In this document: positions 17,637-26,732 of the stretch, piece by piece
How the letters are laid out: each line of letters opens with the position of its first letter
Numbering within the stretch: position 1 is the first letter of the stretch
Origin: Sphingopyxis sp. L1A2A
Lineage (GTDB): Bacteria > Pseudomonadota > Alphaproteobacteria > Sphingomonadales > Sphingomonadaceae
DNA length: 33,041 bases
Direction: 5' to 3'
Assembly: GCF_005502465.1 (NCBI RefSeq)
Contig: NZ_SCOT01000036.1
Span: 1 to 33,041, forward strand
Notes under the pieces: model-generated
What the model saw: only the letters and a program-made list of their open reading frames with translations
What the model was told of the DNA's origin: nothing
Databases searched by the model: none
Program-made: the position numbers and the translations under genes

Positions 17637-20600
17637 GCCGCCCCCCCGTCCGTCGGGACCGGATCGGGATCACCGCGCCCGAACCATTCGTCGCGGCGCA
17701 TCAGCTGGTCGAAATCGGCGTAGCGTTTGGCGCTGTCACCGGGAACGAATGGCTCTTGCCCCAGCAAAAAACGCGCGCTCAGCTCAGCGAGCGCCTCGCG
17801 CGCTCGCTCGACCACCGCCGCGGCGGTCGGCGGATTGGGTTTTTGCCCTTTGATCGCCTTGACCGCGCCCTCGACGCCTTTCTTGCGGTCGCGCTTCAAT
17901 TCCCAATATTCGAACGCGCCGACCGGCTCGGGCGCCAGATCGCCCAACCCCGCTTGTTCGGCGATCAGCCCGAGCAGGCCGAGCTGGCTGTTCAGCCCCT
18001 CGCCCGCCGACTTGGCCGATGGCGCCGCGCCGGTCTTGTAATCGATGATCGCCAGCGTGCCGTCGGCGGCCTGATCGACGCGGTCGGCGGTGCCATGCAG
18101 CGTGATGCCGCCCACCAGCAGCGTGCCGCTGACCTCATTGGCGACCGGCCAACGCTCGTCGCGCGCCGCCCACACCCGCTCGGCGGCCCAGCGCAGCGAC
18201 GGTTCGATCCGCGGCAACCAGAAGGCGCGGCCGAGCGAGTCGAGCGCTGGGTCGGCGCGTAAGGCGTCGAGTTCCGCCGCAAAGGCCACCTCGGTCAGCC
18301 CCGCCGCCTGCCAGTCCTGCAGGAATTTATGCACGCGCGTCCCGAACCATTTGGCGTCGGGACCGCTGCTCAGCGGCTCGAGTTCGCTCAGGCGCAGGAT
18401 CTTCGCGGCGTAAAAGGCAAAGGGATCGCGCGCCAGCTGATCGACCCCGGTGACGCTGATCCGGTCGGGCCGCGCGTTCGGCGGCGGGGCGGGACGCGGC
18501 TTGTCGGCGGGTTCGCTCCTTCCCGGCGGGACATCGAGCGTTGCCGCCAGCGCGGTGACCGGCCGCCCGTCGAGCTTCGCCTCGGGCAACTCGCCCGCCA
18601 GCGCCGCCAGCCGCAGCCAGAAGCGCGACGCGACCGCCGGGTCGCCGCCGCTGCGCATCGCGCGCGTCACCACCACCGCGCGCGCCGCAAAGGCACCGGC
18701 AAAATCATGCGCCGCCATCCCCTGCTGGCGCTCGGGCGCGGCGAGGCCGAGCATCCGGCGGATGCCGGGGGCAAGCCAGGGATCGGGGCTTTGCTGTGGC
18801 GGCCAGCGCCCTTCGTCGAGCCCGCCGAGGATCATCACATCGGCGCGCTGCAACCGCGCCTCCAGCAAACCCCAGATGAACAGGCGCGGGTGGCCGCCAT
18901 AGGGGGGCCGGATGCTCTCCCCGCTCATCAAGTCGGCGAGCATCGCGGGGAAATCGGCGGGTGCGACCAGTGCCGGGCCGTCACCCTTCGCCATCGCCCA
19001 ACGGTCGAACATGTCGGACAAAGCGCGGCCCGCATGGCCCGTCCACGCCCCCTCGTCGGTCAGCCAGCCAAGCGCGTCCTGCAACGCGCCGAGCAGCACC
19101 GACGGCGGCGCGGGAACGCCTGCCGCGAAGGGCGCGAGCGCCGTGCTCAGCCCCGTCGCCACCTCAGTCCACCAATCGGCAATCGCCACCGCTTCGCCAT
19201 GCCCGCGCCGCTCGCTGTCGGCCGCAATCTCGCTTATTCGCGCCGTCACCCCGACCCAGCCCGGCACCAGCCCCGGCCCGCGCAGCACAAGGTCGAGCCG
19301 CCGCACCTGATCGAGCCAGTCGAGCCGTTGCTTGGTCTCGCCGTCAGCGCGCACCAGCGGATGCCCGAGCAGCGCGATCAGCCGCACCGGATCGAACGCC
19401 GCGGCAAATTCGGCGAGCAGCAACAACAGCGCCCCCGGCGGGGTCTGCCCCAGCGGCTGCCCAGCGCTGTCATCGACCGCGATGTCCCAGCGCGCGAGTG
19501 CCGCGGCAACGCGTTCGGCAAGCAAACGATCGGGGGTCACCAGCGCGGCGGTGCGCCCCGGTTCTTCCAGCGCGCGCCGCATCATCAGCGCGATCCCCTG
19601 CGCCTCCTGCCCGTCGTCGGCAAAGGTTGCCGCGCTGACCCCGGTCAGGCCGGGCGCGAGGTTTTCGGCGGCCTGCCAGCGCGCGGTGTAAGCGGCGGGC
19701 GCGAACAGCAGCGACAAAAAGGGGGTGCGCGCATCGGGGCCGTCGAACGGCGACGCCGTGGCCCATTCGCCAACCTCGTCGCGCGCGATCCCCATCCGGC
19801 CGAGCAGCAGTTTGAGATGATATTGCGGATGCGTTTCGAGCGGGCGCTCTCCCGGCTTTTCGGGATCGGGTTTCGTCGGCCCCAGCGCGTCCCATTCTTC
19901 CGCAGCCATGCTCAGGTCGAGCCCCGGCAGCATCACCATCCCCTGCGGCAGGTCGGCGACGGTCCGCAGCAGCCGTGCGATCGCGGGCGCAGCGGTGGTT
20001 ACCCCTGCGGCGACGACGAAACGCGCGGGCGGCGCGGCACGCCATCCCGCGCTGACCCGGGCGAGCAAGCGGTTGCGGCGGTCGGCGCGGTCGACATGCC
20101 CGGTCGCAGCCAGCATCGCGGGCCAATGATCGACGAGCAGACGCAGGCGCTGCCACGACGCCTGCCAATGTTCGGCGAGATCGCCAAGCGCGGTTTCGAT
20201 GTCGCCGAGCCGCGCCGGTGCGATTTCCTCATAATGGAGCTGGTCGATCACCCGCCCCAATCCTTCGGCCAGCTGGAATGCCGCGGCGCCGGTAATCGCC
20301 TCTTCACCCGCCGGATTGTGCCGCTCGATCAGCGCCGCGAGCATCAACCGCCGTCGCAGCGCATCGATCGCGGGCGGGATCGGTTCGGCCGCGTCGATCG
20401 CGTCGAGCGCCAGCGCGACGCTTTCATCCAGATCCGCGTCGCCGATCACCGCCAGCCGCGGCATCAGCAACCCCGTCCCGCTGGCGCGCACAAACGCCGC
20501 CTGCACCGCGCTGCGCGCGCGGTTGCTGGGCAGCAGGATCAATCCTTCGGCGAGCCCCAGCGCGCCGTCGGCAAAGCGGTCGATCAGGCCGGCGGCGAGC

Positions 20601-20656
20601 GCGTCGGCGAACGCCCGCTGGACGGGGATGGAAAAGACGGTGGGGGATGTCGTCAT
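17633..20656 (-). CDS. addB: Double-strand-break repair protein AddB
   Basis: A 1007-aa partner of AddA of the alphaproteobacterial type. The N-terminal part resembles an inactive helicase fold (LILLPSNRARSAVQAAF, GRTAALVTPDRLLAERV). The C-terminal nuclease domain carries GTRVHKFLQDW, GTADRVDQ and the catalytic IIDYKTG. I see no cysteine in the whole protein, so it cannot hold the iron-sulfur cluster known from Bacillus AddB. It is coupled to addA by a 4-bp overlap. Upstream, a 133-bp palindromic repeat separates it from murU, so its expression may depend on read-through or a local promoter. Confidence 0.94.
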   Translation of the reverse strand: MTTSPTVFSIPVQRAFADALAAGLIDRFADGALGLAEGLILLPSNRARSAVQAAFVRASGTGLLMPRLAVIGDADLDESVALALDAIDAAEPIPPAIDALRRRLMLAALIERHNPAGEEAITGAAAFQLAEGLGRVIDQLHYEEIAPARLGDIETALGDLAEHWQASWQRLRLLVDHWPAMLAATGHVDRADRRNRLLARVSAGWRAAPPARFVVAAGVTTAAPAIARLLRTVADLPQGMVMLPGLDLSMAAEEWDALGPTKPDPEKPGERPLETHPQYHLKLLLGRMGIARDEVGEWATASPFDGPDARTPFLSLLFAPAAYTARWQAAENLAPGLTGVSAATFADDGQEAQGIALMMRRALEEPGRTAALVTPDRLLAERVAAALARWDIAVDDSAGQPLGQTPPGALLLLLAEFAAAFDPVRLIALLGHPLVRADGETKQRLDWLDQVRRLDLVLRGPGLVPGWVGVTARISEIAADSERRGHGEAVAIADWWTEVATGLSTALAPFAAGVPAPPSVLLGALQDALGWLTDEGAWTGHAGRALSDMFDRWAMAKGDGPALVAPADFPAMLADLMSGESIRPPYGGHPRLFIWGLLEARLQRADVMILGGLDEGRWPPQQSPDPWLAPGIRRMLGLAAPERQQGMAAHDFAGAFAARAVVVTRAMRSGGDPAVASRFWLRLAALAGELPEAKLDGRPVTALAATLDVPPGRSEPADKPRPAPPPNARPDRISVTGVDQLARDPFAFYAAKILRLSELEPLSSGPDAKWFGTRVHKFLQDWQAAGLTEVAFAAELDALRADPALDSLGRAFWLPRIEPSLRWAAERVWAARDERWPVANEVSGTLLVGGITLHGTADRVDQAADGTLAIIDYKTGAAPSAKSAGEGLNSQLGLLGLIAEQAGLGDLAPEPVGAFEYWELKRDRKKGVEGAVKAIKGQKPNPPTAAAVVERAREALAELSARFLLGQEPFVPGDSAKRYADFDQLMRRDEWFGRGDPDPVPTDGGAA

Positions 20657-20698
20657 GCGACCCGGTTATTCAAGGCTTGCCGCCGATACGCAACCCGC

Positions 20699-20831
20699 TC
20701 CTCCCTGTGGCGAAGCCATGGGGAGGTGGCAGCGCGAAGCGCTGACGGAGGGGCCATGACGCGAGGTTGCTGCCCCTCCACCACCGCCTGCGGCGGCGGT
20801 CCCCCTCCCCATCGCTGCGCGACAGGGAGGA
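20699..20831. repeat. Palindromic intergenic repeat, copy 2
   Basis: About 133 bp bounded by TCCTCCCTG and CAGGGAGGA, in the same orientation as copy 1. The GGTGGCAGCGCGAAGCGCTG hairpin is the same as in copy 1. The second hairpin is CCGCC-TGC-GGCGG instead of CCGC-TTC-GCGG. It lies 8 bp after the murU stop codon and 42 bp before the addB start, inside an otherwise tightly packed gene string. Confidence 0.9.
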
Positions 20832-20839
20832 TCGAGCTG

Positions 20840-21559
20840 TCAAACCTCACCCAGCGCCGCTTCGGTCGGCGCGATGCTTGCGGGCGATCCGACGTCGAAC
20901 CACTGCCCCATATGCGACAGACCAAACAGCCGCCCCGCCGTAATCGCGCGGTCCCACAAGATGTTGGTCGAAAACGGCCCCGCGGGCGCATCGTCGAGCA
21001 GGCGCGGCGAAATCAGCTGGACCCCGGTATAAACGAAAGGCGCGATCCGCCCGGCTTTACGGCGCGACAACAATCCCGACGGGTCCATATGGAAATCGCC
21101 CTTGCCGCCGTGTCCGGTGGCGCTCGCCTGACGGATGACCAGCAACAGCGCGTCCATACGATCGCCATCCCAGTGCCGCGCCAGATGCCGAATGCTGTCC
21201 TCGGGGCCATCGGTCCAGATATTGTCGCTGTTGACGATCAGGATCGGATCGCCGCGAAGCTGCGGCAGCGCCTTAACCATGCCGCCGCCGGTTTCGAGCA
21301 ACAGGTCGCGCTCGTCCGAAATGCCGATCGTGAACGACCGCTGCTGCGCCGCCAGATGCGCTTCCAATGCGTCGGCCAGGTAATGGACGTTGACGACGAC
21401 ATGCCCGATCCCCGCCGCCTCGATCCGGTCAAGGCTGTGGTCGATCAACGCCTTGCCTGCGACCCGAACCAGCGGTTTGGGCCGGGTAGCGGTAAGCGGA
21501 CGCATCCGCTTGCCCAGCCCCGCCGCCATCACCATCGCGCTGTCGATCTTCACGCTCAC
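20840..21559 (-). CDS. murU: Nucleotidyltransferase, MurNAc-1-phosphate uridylyltransferase-like
   Basis: A 239-aa sugar-phosphate nucleotidyltransferase. The Rossmann signature MAAGLGKRMRPLT (11-23) is followed by KPLVRVAGK, VNVHYLAD and the metal-binding VNSDNIW (about 109-115). In the Pseudomonas cell-wall recycling pathway, MurU turns MurNAc-1-phosphate into UDP-MurNAc after AmgK; here the gene directly follows an amgK homologue, which supports the role. The GTG start at 21559 is chosen because it overlaps the upstream stop codon (GTGA). The named function rests on family and context. Confidence 0.88.
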   Translation of the reverse strand: MSVKIDSAMVMAAGLGKRMRPLTATRPKPLVRVAGKALIDHSLDRIEAAGIGHVVVNVHYLADALEAHLAAQQRSFTIGISDERDLLLETGGGMVKALPQLRGDPILIVNSDNIWTDGPEDSIRHLARHWDGDRMDALLLVIRQASATGHGGKGDFHMDPSGLLSRRKAGRIAPFVYTGVQLISPRLLDDAPAGPFSTNILWDRAITAGRLFGLSHMGQWFDVGSPASIAPTEAALGEV

Positions 21560-22527
21560 AGCCACGCTGCCGCGCGTTTGTCGGCGGGGATATTCTCGTC
21601 GAACCAGGCACGCACAGGCGCCAGTCCCGGATGCGCCAGATCGCGTTCGAGCAGCCCCCACATCCGCGGCTGGAACTGGCGATACCACGGTTTTCCATCG
21701 CGTTTCCACAGCCGCACGAACACCCCCAGAATGCGCGTGTTGCGCTGCGCCGCGAGCGCCCAATAGGCATTCTCGATGTCTTGCCCGGTGGCACCCTGAT
21801 AGCGCGCCAGCATCGCCGCCTCGACCGCCGGGGTGACATCGCGCCGCGCATCCTCGAGCACCGAGGCGAGGTCATAGGCGGGGTGCCCGACCAGCGCGTC
21901 CTGAAAATCCAGCAGGCCATAATGGGCCACGCCGGCCTTGCCCGCGACCAGCATGATATTTTCGGCATGAAAATCGCGCAGCACCGTGACGCGCGGCAGG
22001 CCGTCATGTTCGACCGGGGTCAGCACCGCTTCCCACGCGCCGCGAAAGGCGTCGCGATCGACATCGATCTCCAGCGTGGGGCAATACCAGTCGCTGAACA
22101 GCATCACCTCGTCCAGCCACTGCTCCAGCCCCAGCACCGGCAGTCCGGGCATCGGCGGCCGCGTATGAAGGTGGACGAGCAGGTCGGTCACCCCGGTATA
22201 AAGATCGACCTCGCGGTGCAGCGCATCGTCGGCGGTTTCGCGCAGCCGCACATCGCCGAAATCCTCGATCAGCAGCAATCCTTGCGCCAAATCACGCGCG
22301 AAAATCGTCGGGGCGGTCAGCCCCTGGCCGCACAGATATTCGGCGACCGCGATGAACGGTCGCGTATCCTCGTGCGGCGGCGGCGCATCCATCAGCACCG
22401 CCTGCCGCGTGCCGTCGACGACGCGGAAATAGCGGCGGAACGACGCATCGCCGGCGAGCGGCAAAATCTGGGCATCGCCCCAGCCATGCGCGGCAAGGAA
22501 GGCGGGCGCATGGGGGGGCGGAATCAT
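21556..22527 (-). CDS. amgK: Phosphotransferase, anomeric MurNAc/GlcNAc kinase-like
   Basis: A 323-aa member of the aminoglycoside phosphotransferase fold. Visible motifs are GDASFRRYFRV (26-36), the ATP-hinge LLLIEDFGD, the catalytic loop LRDFHAENIML (Asp185, Asn190) and the metal-binding LLDFQDALVG (Asp207). AmgK phosphorylates the anomeric position of MurNAc/GlcNAc so that peptidoglycan sugars bypass de novo synthesis. The ATG at 22527 overlaps the tsaE stop codon (ATGA); the longer reading frame upstream only shadows tsaE. The coupling with murU downstream supports the recycling role. Confidence 0.88.
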   Translation of the reverse strand: MIPPPHAPAFLAAHGWGDAQILPLAGDASFRRYFRVVDGTRQAVLMDAPPPHEDTRPFIAVAEYLCGQGLTAPTIFARDLAQGLLLIEDFGDVRLRETADDALHREVDLYTGVTDLLVHLHTRPPMPGLPVLGLEQWLDEVMLFSDWYCPTLEIDVDRDAFRGAWEAVLTPVEHDGLPRVTVLRDFHAENIMLVAGKAGVAHYGLLDFQDALVGHPAYDLASVLEDARRDVTPAVEAAMLARYQGATGQDIENAYWALAAQRNTRILGVFVRLWKRDGKPWYRQFQPRMWGLLERDLAHPGLAPVRAWFDENIPADKRAAAWL

Positions 22528-22973
22528 CGGAGCGGCCATCGGCTCCCCCATGACGTCGGCACGTCGGCTGTCAAGATGCGCGCTTCGCCGTTCCCCGAAA
22601 TCGTGATCGACAGTGCACCCGGCCAACCCTGCGCCCCGAGCCGCTCGGGCCATTCGATCAGCAGCGCGCCGTCGTACAGATACTCGTCCAAGCCGAGCTC
22701 GATCAGCTCGCCCTCATCCTCGATCCGGTACAGATCGACATGCGCGATGGGCAAATCGACTTCGGGCGGCGCATAGGGCTGGACGATCGCAAAGGTCGGG
22801 CTCGGCGCCTCGCTGACCAACCCCCGCGCCTTCAGCATCGCGCGCGCCAGAGTCGTCTTCCCCGCGCCGAGGTTGCCCGACAGCGCGACGACATCGCCCG
22901 GCATCAACGCCAAACCAATCGCCGCACCGATCCGCTCGGCGTCGGCCAGGGTATAGTCGTAGCGGTGGCTCAT
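22524..22973 (-). CDS. tsaE: tRNA t6A synthesis ATPase TsaE
   Basis: A 149-aa P-loop ATPase that acts with TsaB and TsaD in threonylcarbamoylation of A37 in ANN-decoding tRNAs. The Walker A motif is GNLGAGKT (33-40). The family motifs SPTFAIVQPY and HVDLYRIEDEGELIELGLDE, with the conserved EWPERL, follow. It overlaps divL upstream and amgK downstream by 4 bp each (ATGA), so all three are co-translated. Confidence 0.96.
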   Translation of the reverse strand: MSHRYDYTLADAERIGAAIGLALMPGDVVALSGNLGAGKTTLARAMLKARGLVSEAPSPTFAIVQPYAPPEVDLPIAHVDLYRIEDEGELIELGLDEYLYDGALLIEWPERLGAQGWPGALSITISGNGEARILTADVPTSWGSRWPLR

Positions 22974-25327
22974 GCGCTGCGCGGCAGGCTGATCCGCACC
23001 AGCGTGCCCTGTCCCGCCTCGCTCACCACCTCCATTGTCCCGCCATGCGCGGCGACGAGCTGGCGCGCGAGCGCGAGGCCAATGCCGCCCGACGCCGTCC
23101 CCGCCTGCTGGCCCTTGGTCACCGCGGCGACCGCTTCGGGCATCCCCGGACCATTGTCCGACACGATGATGTCGACCCCGCGCGCATCGCCCGCGGCGTG
23201 GAGCAGCACCCGCCCGCCGATCTTCCGCGTCGGCGCGGTGTAGCGCACCGCATTGTCGAGTAGCCCGGCGACCAGCCGCGACAGCCGCGGCGCGTCGCCG
23301 TCGATGCGGCCGAGGTCGGGCGCGATATTGCCGACCAGCTCAATTTTTTCGGCCGCAGCAAGCGCCTTCGCATCGGCCAGCGCGCGATCGAGCAGCGCGC
23401 GGACGTCGACCGGCGCCCGCTCGACCACCAGCGAACCCGCCTCTCCCTGCGCCAGGTCGAGCACATTGTCGATCTGGCGCCCCAGCACGCCCACCGAATC
23501 CATGATCGCATCGACATAGCCTTGCTGCTGGTCGCTCAGCTTGCCGGCATAGCCCGCCTGCAACATCTCGCCGAACCCGCCGATCGAGGTCAGCGGCGTG
23601 CGCAGTTCGTAACTCATCCGTGACAGGAAGGCGGTCTTGACCTTGTCCGCCGCCTCCAGCGCCTCATTGCGTTCGCGCAGCGCGCCCTCCATCTTCCGGC
23701 TCGGCGTGATGTCGAGCATGATCAGCAGCGCATTGCCGTCGGGCAACGGGATCGACGCGAAATCGAAATAGCGCCCGTCGGCGAAACCGATTTCGCCGCC
23801 GCGCTGTTGCCGTTCCAATGTTGCGGCGCGGATGACTTCCTGGACGATGCTGATCTGGTTGGGTTTCACCAGCCGGTCGGCGAGCCCGCCCATCAGCGCA
23901 TCGACGCGCGGATGCGCTGCCAGTGCCCCCTCGTCGACCCCCCACAGGCGGCGGAACCGCTGGTTCCACAAATGCAGCCGCCCGTCGGGCGCAAACACCG
24001 CCACCGCTTCGAACAGATTGTCAAAGGTCGCGGTGCGCACGCGCAGCAAGGTGTCGCGCGCGCCCGCCAGCTGCACCTGCTCGGTCTTGTCCTCGGCGAT
24101 CAGCAGCAGCCCGCCGTCGGGGGTCGGCTGGGCGACGACATGCAGATGGGTGCCGTCGCGCAGCAGCCAATCCTCTTCGCTCGCCTCGGCGCGCGCAAAC
24201 CAGTCGACATGCGCCTGCCGCCATTCGGGATAATCGCGTACCTCGGGGGTCCGTCCACCCTCGCGCCAGGCATCGAGCAGCCGCGCAAACGCCCGCGCTT
24301 CGGTGACGTCGTCGGCGTCGATCGCGAACAGGCGGCGGAACGGCAGATTGGCAAAAGCCAGCCCCTGATCGGGGCCAAATTGCGCGACCGCCGCCGACAG
24401 CCGGTCGAGCAATTCGCGCTGGGTATCGACGAAACGGCGGTGCGCGCCGCGCTCGCTCTCCAGCTCCTGGATGTCGATGGCATAGCCCGCGATGCCGATC
24501 ACCCGCCCGCCGGTCGGCGCCAGCGGCACATCGACGACGCGCATGATGCGGCGTTCGCCCTCGATCGTCACCGGGATCGTGCGGATTTGCGCCGCCCCCG
24601 CGATGCGCGCCTCGTCGGCGGCTTCGGCGGCGCTGACCCCGGCGACGGTTTCGCACAGCTCGATGCCGCCATCGATCACCGCGACCGCGCTTTTCGCTTC
24701 GACCGCGCGGACATAGGCGCCGTTGACGAGCGCCAGATTAAGCCCGGTGTCGCGGAACCACATCGGAAAGGGGGCCGCCTCGATCAGCCCCGACAACGCC
24801 TCGAACGCCGCCATCGCCTCGTCGCGATCGCTGCGCGCCTGCGCCAGCGCATGCTGGCCGTCGGTGGCATCGCTCAGCCACAGCAGCACGCTGCCCGCCC
24901 CGCCGACCGCCTGCGGCGCCGGGGCGCCGTGCAGGATGATCGTGCGCTCGCTGCCCTGCGGCTTCAGGCTCAGCGTAAAGGGCTTGGCGCCGCGCTGCGC
25001 GCCAAGGATCGCCTGGCGCAGCGCATCATGGCCGTCGGAGTCAAGCCCGCTGTCCAGCCCGCGCAATTCATCGAAATTGCGCGGCCCTTGGGCCAGCCCC
25101 AGCCAGCGGCCCAGCTTTTCGCTCGCCTCGACCCGCCAGTCGGCGCGGACGATGACCGGCAGTTGCGGCGATGCCTCGACCAGACTGCCGAGCCGGTCGG
25201 CCTGCCCCGCAACAAACGCCGCGCGCCGCTGCATCGCAATCCCGCGCCCGACCGCCCATAGTCCGGCGAGCAACCAAAGCGCGGCAAACAGGCCCAGGGC
25301 AAAGAGCGCGCCCGACGACAAGGTCAT
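22970..25327 (-). CDS. divL: DivL-type PAS sensor kinase with Tyr at phosphoacceptor site
   Basis: A 785-aa membrane-anchored protein. One N-terminal helix (about 5-27) is followed by several PAS-like regions (about 176-290, 300-420 and 430-545), a dimerisation helix and a HATPase domain with N, G1 and G2 boxes (LLDNAVRYT, SDNGPGMP, GGIGLALARQ). The H-box reads FLSRMSYELRTPL: Tyr573 (codon TAC) stands where histidine kinases have His. This replacement is the hallmark of Caulobacter DivL, which binds DivK and controls CckA and hence CtrA instead of acting as an ordinary kinase. The next gene, tsaE, overlaps it. The gene neighbourhood also fits alphaproteobacterial divL. No strong ribosome site is seen before the ATG. 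Confidence 0.92.
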   Translation of the reverse strand: MTLSSGALFALGLFAALWLLAGLWAVGRGIAMQRRAAFVAGQADRLGSLVEASPQLPVIVRADWRVEASEKLGRWLGLAQGPRNFDELRGLDSGLDSDGHDALRQAILGAQRGAKPFTLSLKPQGSERTIILHGAPAPQAVGGAGSVLLWLSDATDGQHALAQARSDRDEAMAAFEALSGLIEAAPFPMWFRDTGLNLALVNGAYVRAVEAKSAVAVIDGGIELCETVAGVSAAEAADEARIAGAAQIRTIPVTIEGERRIMRVVDVPLAPTGGRVIGIAGYAIDIQELESERGAHRRFVDTQRELLDRLSAAVAQFGPDQGLAFANLPFRRLFAIDADDVTEARAFARLLDAWREGGRTPEVRDYPEWRQAHVDWFARAEASEEDWLLRDGTHLHVVAQPTPDGGLLLIAEDKTEQVQLAGARDTLLRVRTATFDNLFEAVAVFAPDGRLHLWNQRFRRLWGVDEGALAAHPRVDALMGGLADRLVKPNQISIVQEVIRAATLERQQRGGEIGFADGRYFDFASIPLPDGNALLIMLDITPSRKMEGALRERNEALEAADKVKTAFLSRMSYELRTPLTSIGGFGEMLQAGYAGKLSDQQQGYVDAIMDSVGVLGRQIDNVLDLAQGEAGSLVVERAPVDVRALLDRALADAKALAAAEKIELVGNIAPDLGRIDGDAPRLSRLVAGLLDNAVRYTAPTRKIGGRVLLHAAGDARGVDIIVSDNGPGMPEAVAAVTKGQQAGTASGGIGLALARQLVAAHGGTMEVVSEAGQGTLVRISLPRSA

Positions 25328-25578
25328 CGAGCGGGCGCCGCGGTGCGCATGGAATGGGACATTGGGCGTTGGGCCATCATTCCGCCCTATCGACTGTCCC
25401 GGGGTGTTTCAATCGTTCGACGTCGGGGTGCCCCGACATTGCGTCACGACGGTGATTGCAGGCTGTACGATCGTCATAATCTTTTTGCAGTGGTGGCAGG
25501 GGTGACATAGACGCAGGCGATGGACCGGTGACGCCCACCGTCTGAGGGGATAGCCCCCAACAGGTCGAGGAGGACGCG

Positions 25579-26670
25579 CTGGACAAGAAGTTTTTGGCAC
25601 TGGCCACCGCCATCTCCGACCCTGCCGGACATGACCCGGGCGATGCGCCGATTTCGATTTCGGCCGGCTTGGCCGACTGGATGCTGGCACAGCAAATCTC
25701 GCTTGCCTTCACATCGTATCAGACCGGCCAATTGATTGTCGCTGGCGTGGGTCCGGACATGCGCCTGTCGTTCAACCAGCAGCAATATGCGCGCGCGACC
25801 GGTCTCTGCTATGATCAGGGGCGATTGCTTGTTGGTTCGATGTTCCAGATATGGCGACTGGAAAACACGCTTCGCCCGGGCCAATATGCCAACAACGCAT
25901 TCGATATGGCTCTGGTACCCCGCACGGCGCACACCGTGGGCTACGTCGATACGCACGAACTTTCCTTCGCTGCCGATGGGCAGATCATCTTTGTCAATTC
26001 GCGTTACTCTTGCCTCGCAACGATCGACGCGGTGCACAGCTTTCGGCCGGTCTGGCGACCGCGCTTCATTTCCGCGCTCGTGCCCGAGGATCGCTGCCAT
26101 CTGAACGGTCTGGCCATGGACGGGGGAATGCCCCGTTTCGTGACGGTCGCCGGCATGACCGACGAGAAAGATGGCTGGCGGGCGGATCGCCAGGGCGGCG
26201 GCCTCGTGATCGACATTGCCAGCGACGCGGTGGTTGCGGACGGTCTGTCCATGCCGCACAGCCCCCGTGTCCACGGCGGCGCCTTGTGGCTACTCGATTC
26301 CGGACGCGGCCAGATCGTCCGCGTCGATATCGCTAGCGGGCAGCGCGAAGATATCGCCTTTTGTCCCGGATTTCTGCGTGGGCTCGCCTTTCACGATCAC
26401 TTTGCCATCGTCACCGTGTCCATGGCGCGCGAAGGCAAGTTCAAGGATCTGGCGATTCAGGCCGGGCTGGAAGAACGCCAACTCGACGCGAAATGCGGCA
26501 TCTTGATCGTCGATACGCGCACCGGCCGCACGGTTCATTCGATCCTGTTGGGCGGCAAATTCACCGAGATGTTTGACGTTGCGGTGATGCCCGGCGTGCG
26601 CAACCCAATGACGATCGGGCCTGCCACGGTCGAGATGATCGGCGCGGTGACTGTCGGCGACGAAATCTAG
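25579..26670 (+). CDS. TIGR03032-type protein of unknown function
   Basis: A 363-aa protein resembling the uncharacterised TIGR03032 family. Recognisable stretches are ISLAFTSYQTGQLIVAG, VNSRYSCLATIDAVHSFRP and the family hallmark FISALVPEDRCHLNGLAM. The repeated strand pattern suggests a beta-propeller-like fold; no enzyme motif is known to me. No ATG or GTG lies between the upstream in-frame stop (25543) and the first homologous residues. CTG at 25579, placed 4-7 bases after GAGGAGGA, is the likely start, with TTG at 25594 as the alternative. It faces a TonB-dependent receptor; a shared role is possible but unproven. Confidence 0.78.
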   Translation: MDKKFLALATAISDPAGHDPGDAPISISAGLADWMLAQQISLAFTSYQTGQLIVAGVGPDMRLSFNQQQYARATGLCYDQGRLLVGSMFQIWRLENTLRPGQYANNAFDMALVPRTAHTVGYVDTHELSFAADGQIIFVNSRYSCLATIDAVHSFRPVWRPRFISALVPEDRCHLNGLAMDGGMPRFVTVAGMTDEKDGWRADRQGGGLVIDIASDAVVADGLSMPHSPRVHGGALWLLDSGRGQIVRVDIASGQREDIAFCPGFLRGLAFHDHFAIVTVSMAREGKFKDLAIQAGLEERQLDAKCGILIVDTRTGRTVHSILLGGKFTEMFDVAVMPGVRNPMTIGPATVEMIGAVTVGDEI

Positions 26671-26677
26671 CTTGCCC

Positions 26678-26718
26678 AAAAAACAGGGCCGCCCCGTTTC
26701 CAGTGCGGCCCCATATTT
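26678..26718. terminator. Bidirectional terminator between convergent genes
   Basis: GGGCCGC (26686-26692) pairs with GCGGCCC (26705-26711) across a 12-base loop. An A-run precedes it (CCCAAAAAACA) and a T-rich tract follows (ATATTTT). It can therefore serve both the plus-strand gene ending at 26670 and the minus-strand receptor ending at 26733. Confidence 0.8.
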
Positions 26719-26732
26719 TGGCTCAGTAGCGA

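Noticed and set aside
14208..21766. Very long plus-strand reading frames (609, 543 and 1145 codons) opposite addA, addB and murU
   Set aside because: They are antisense to well-supported genes, have Arg/Pro/Ala/His-rich low-information sequence and no domains. Long antisense frames are expected at this GC content.
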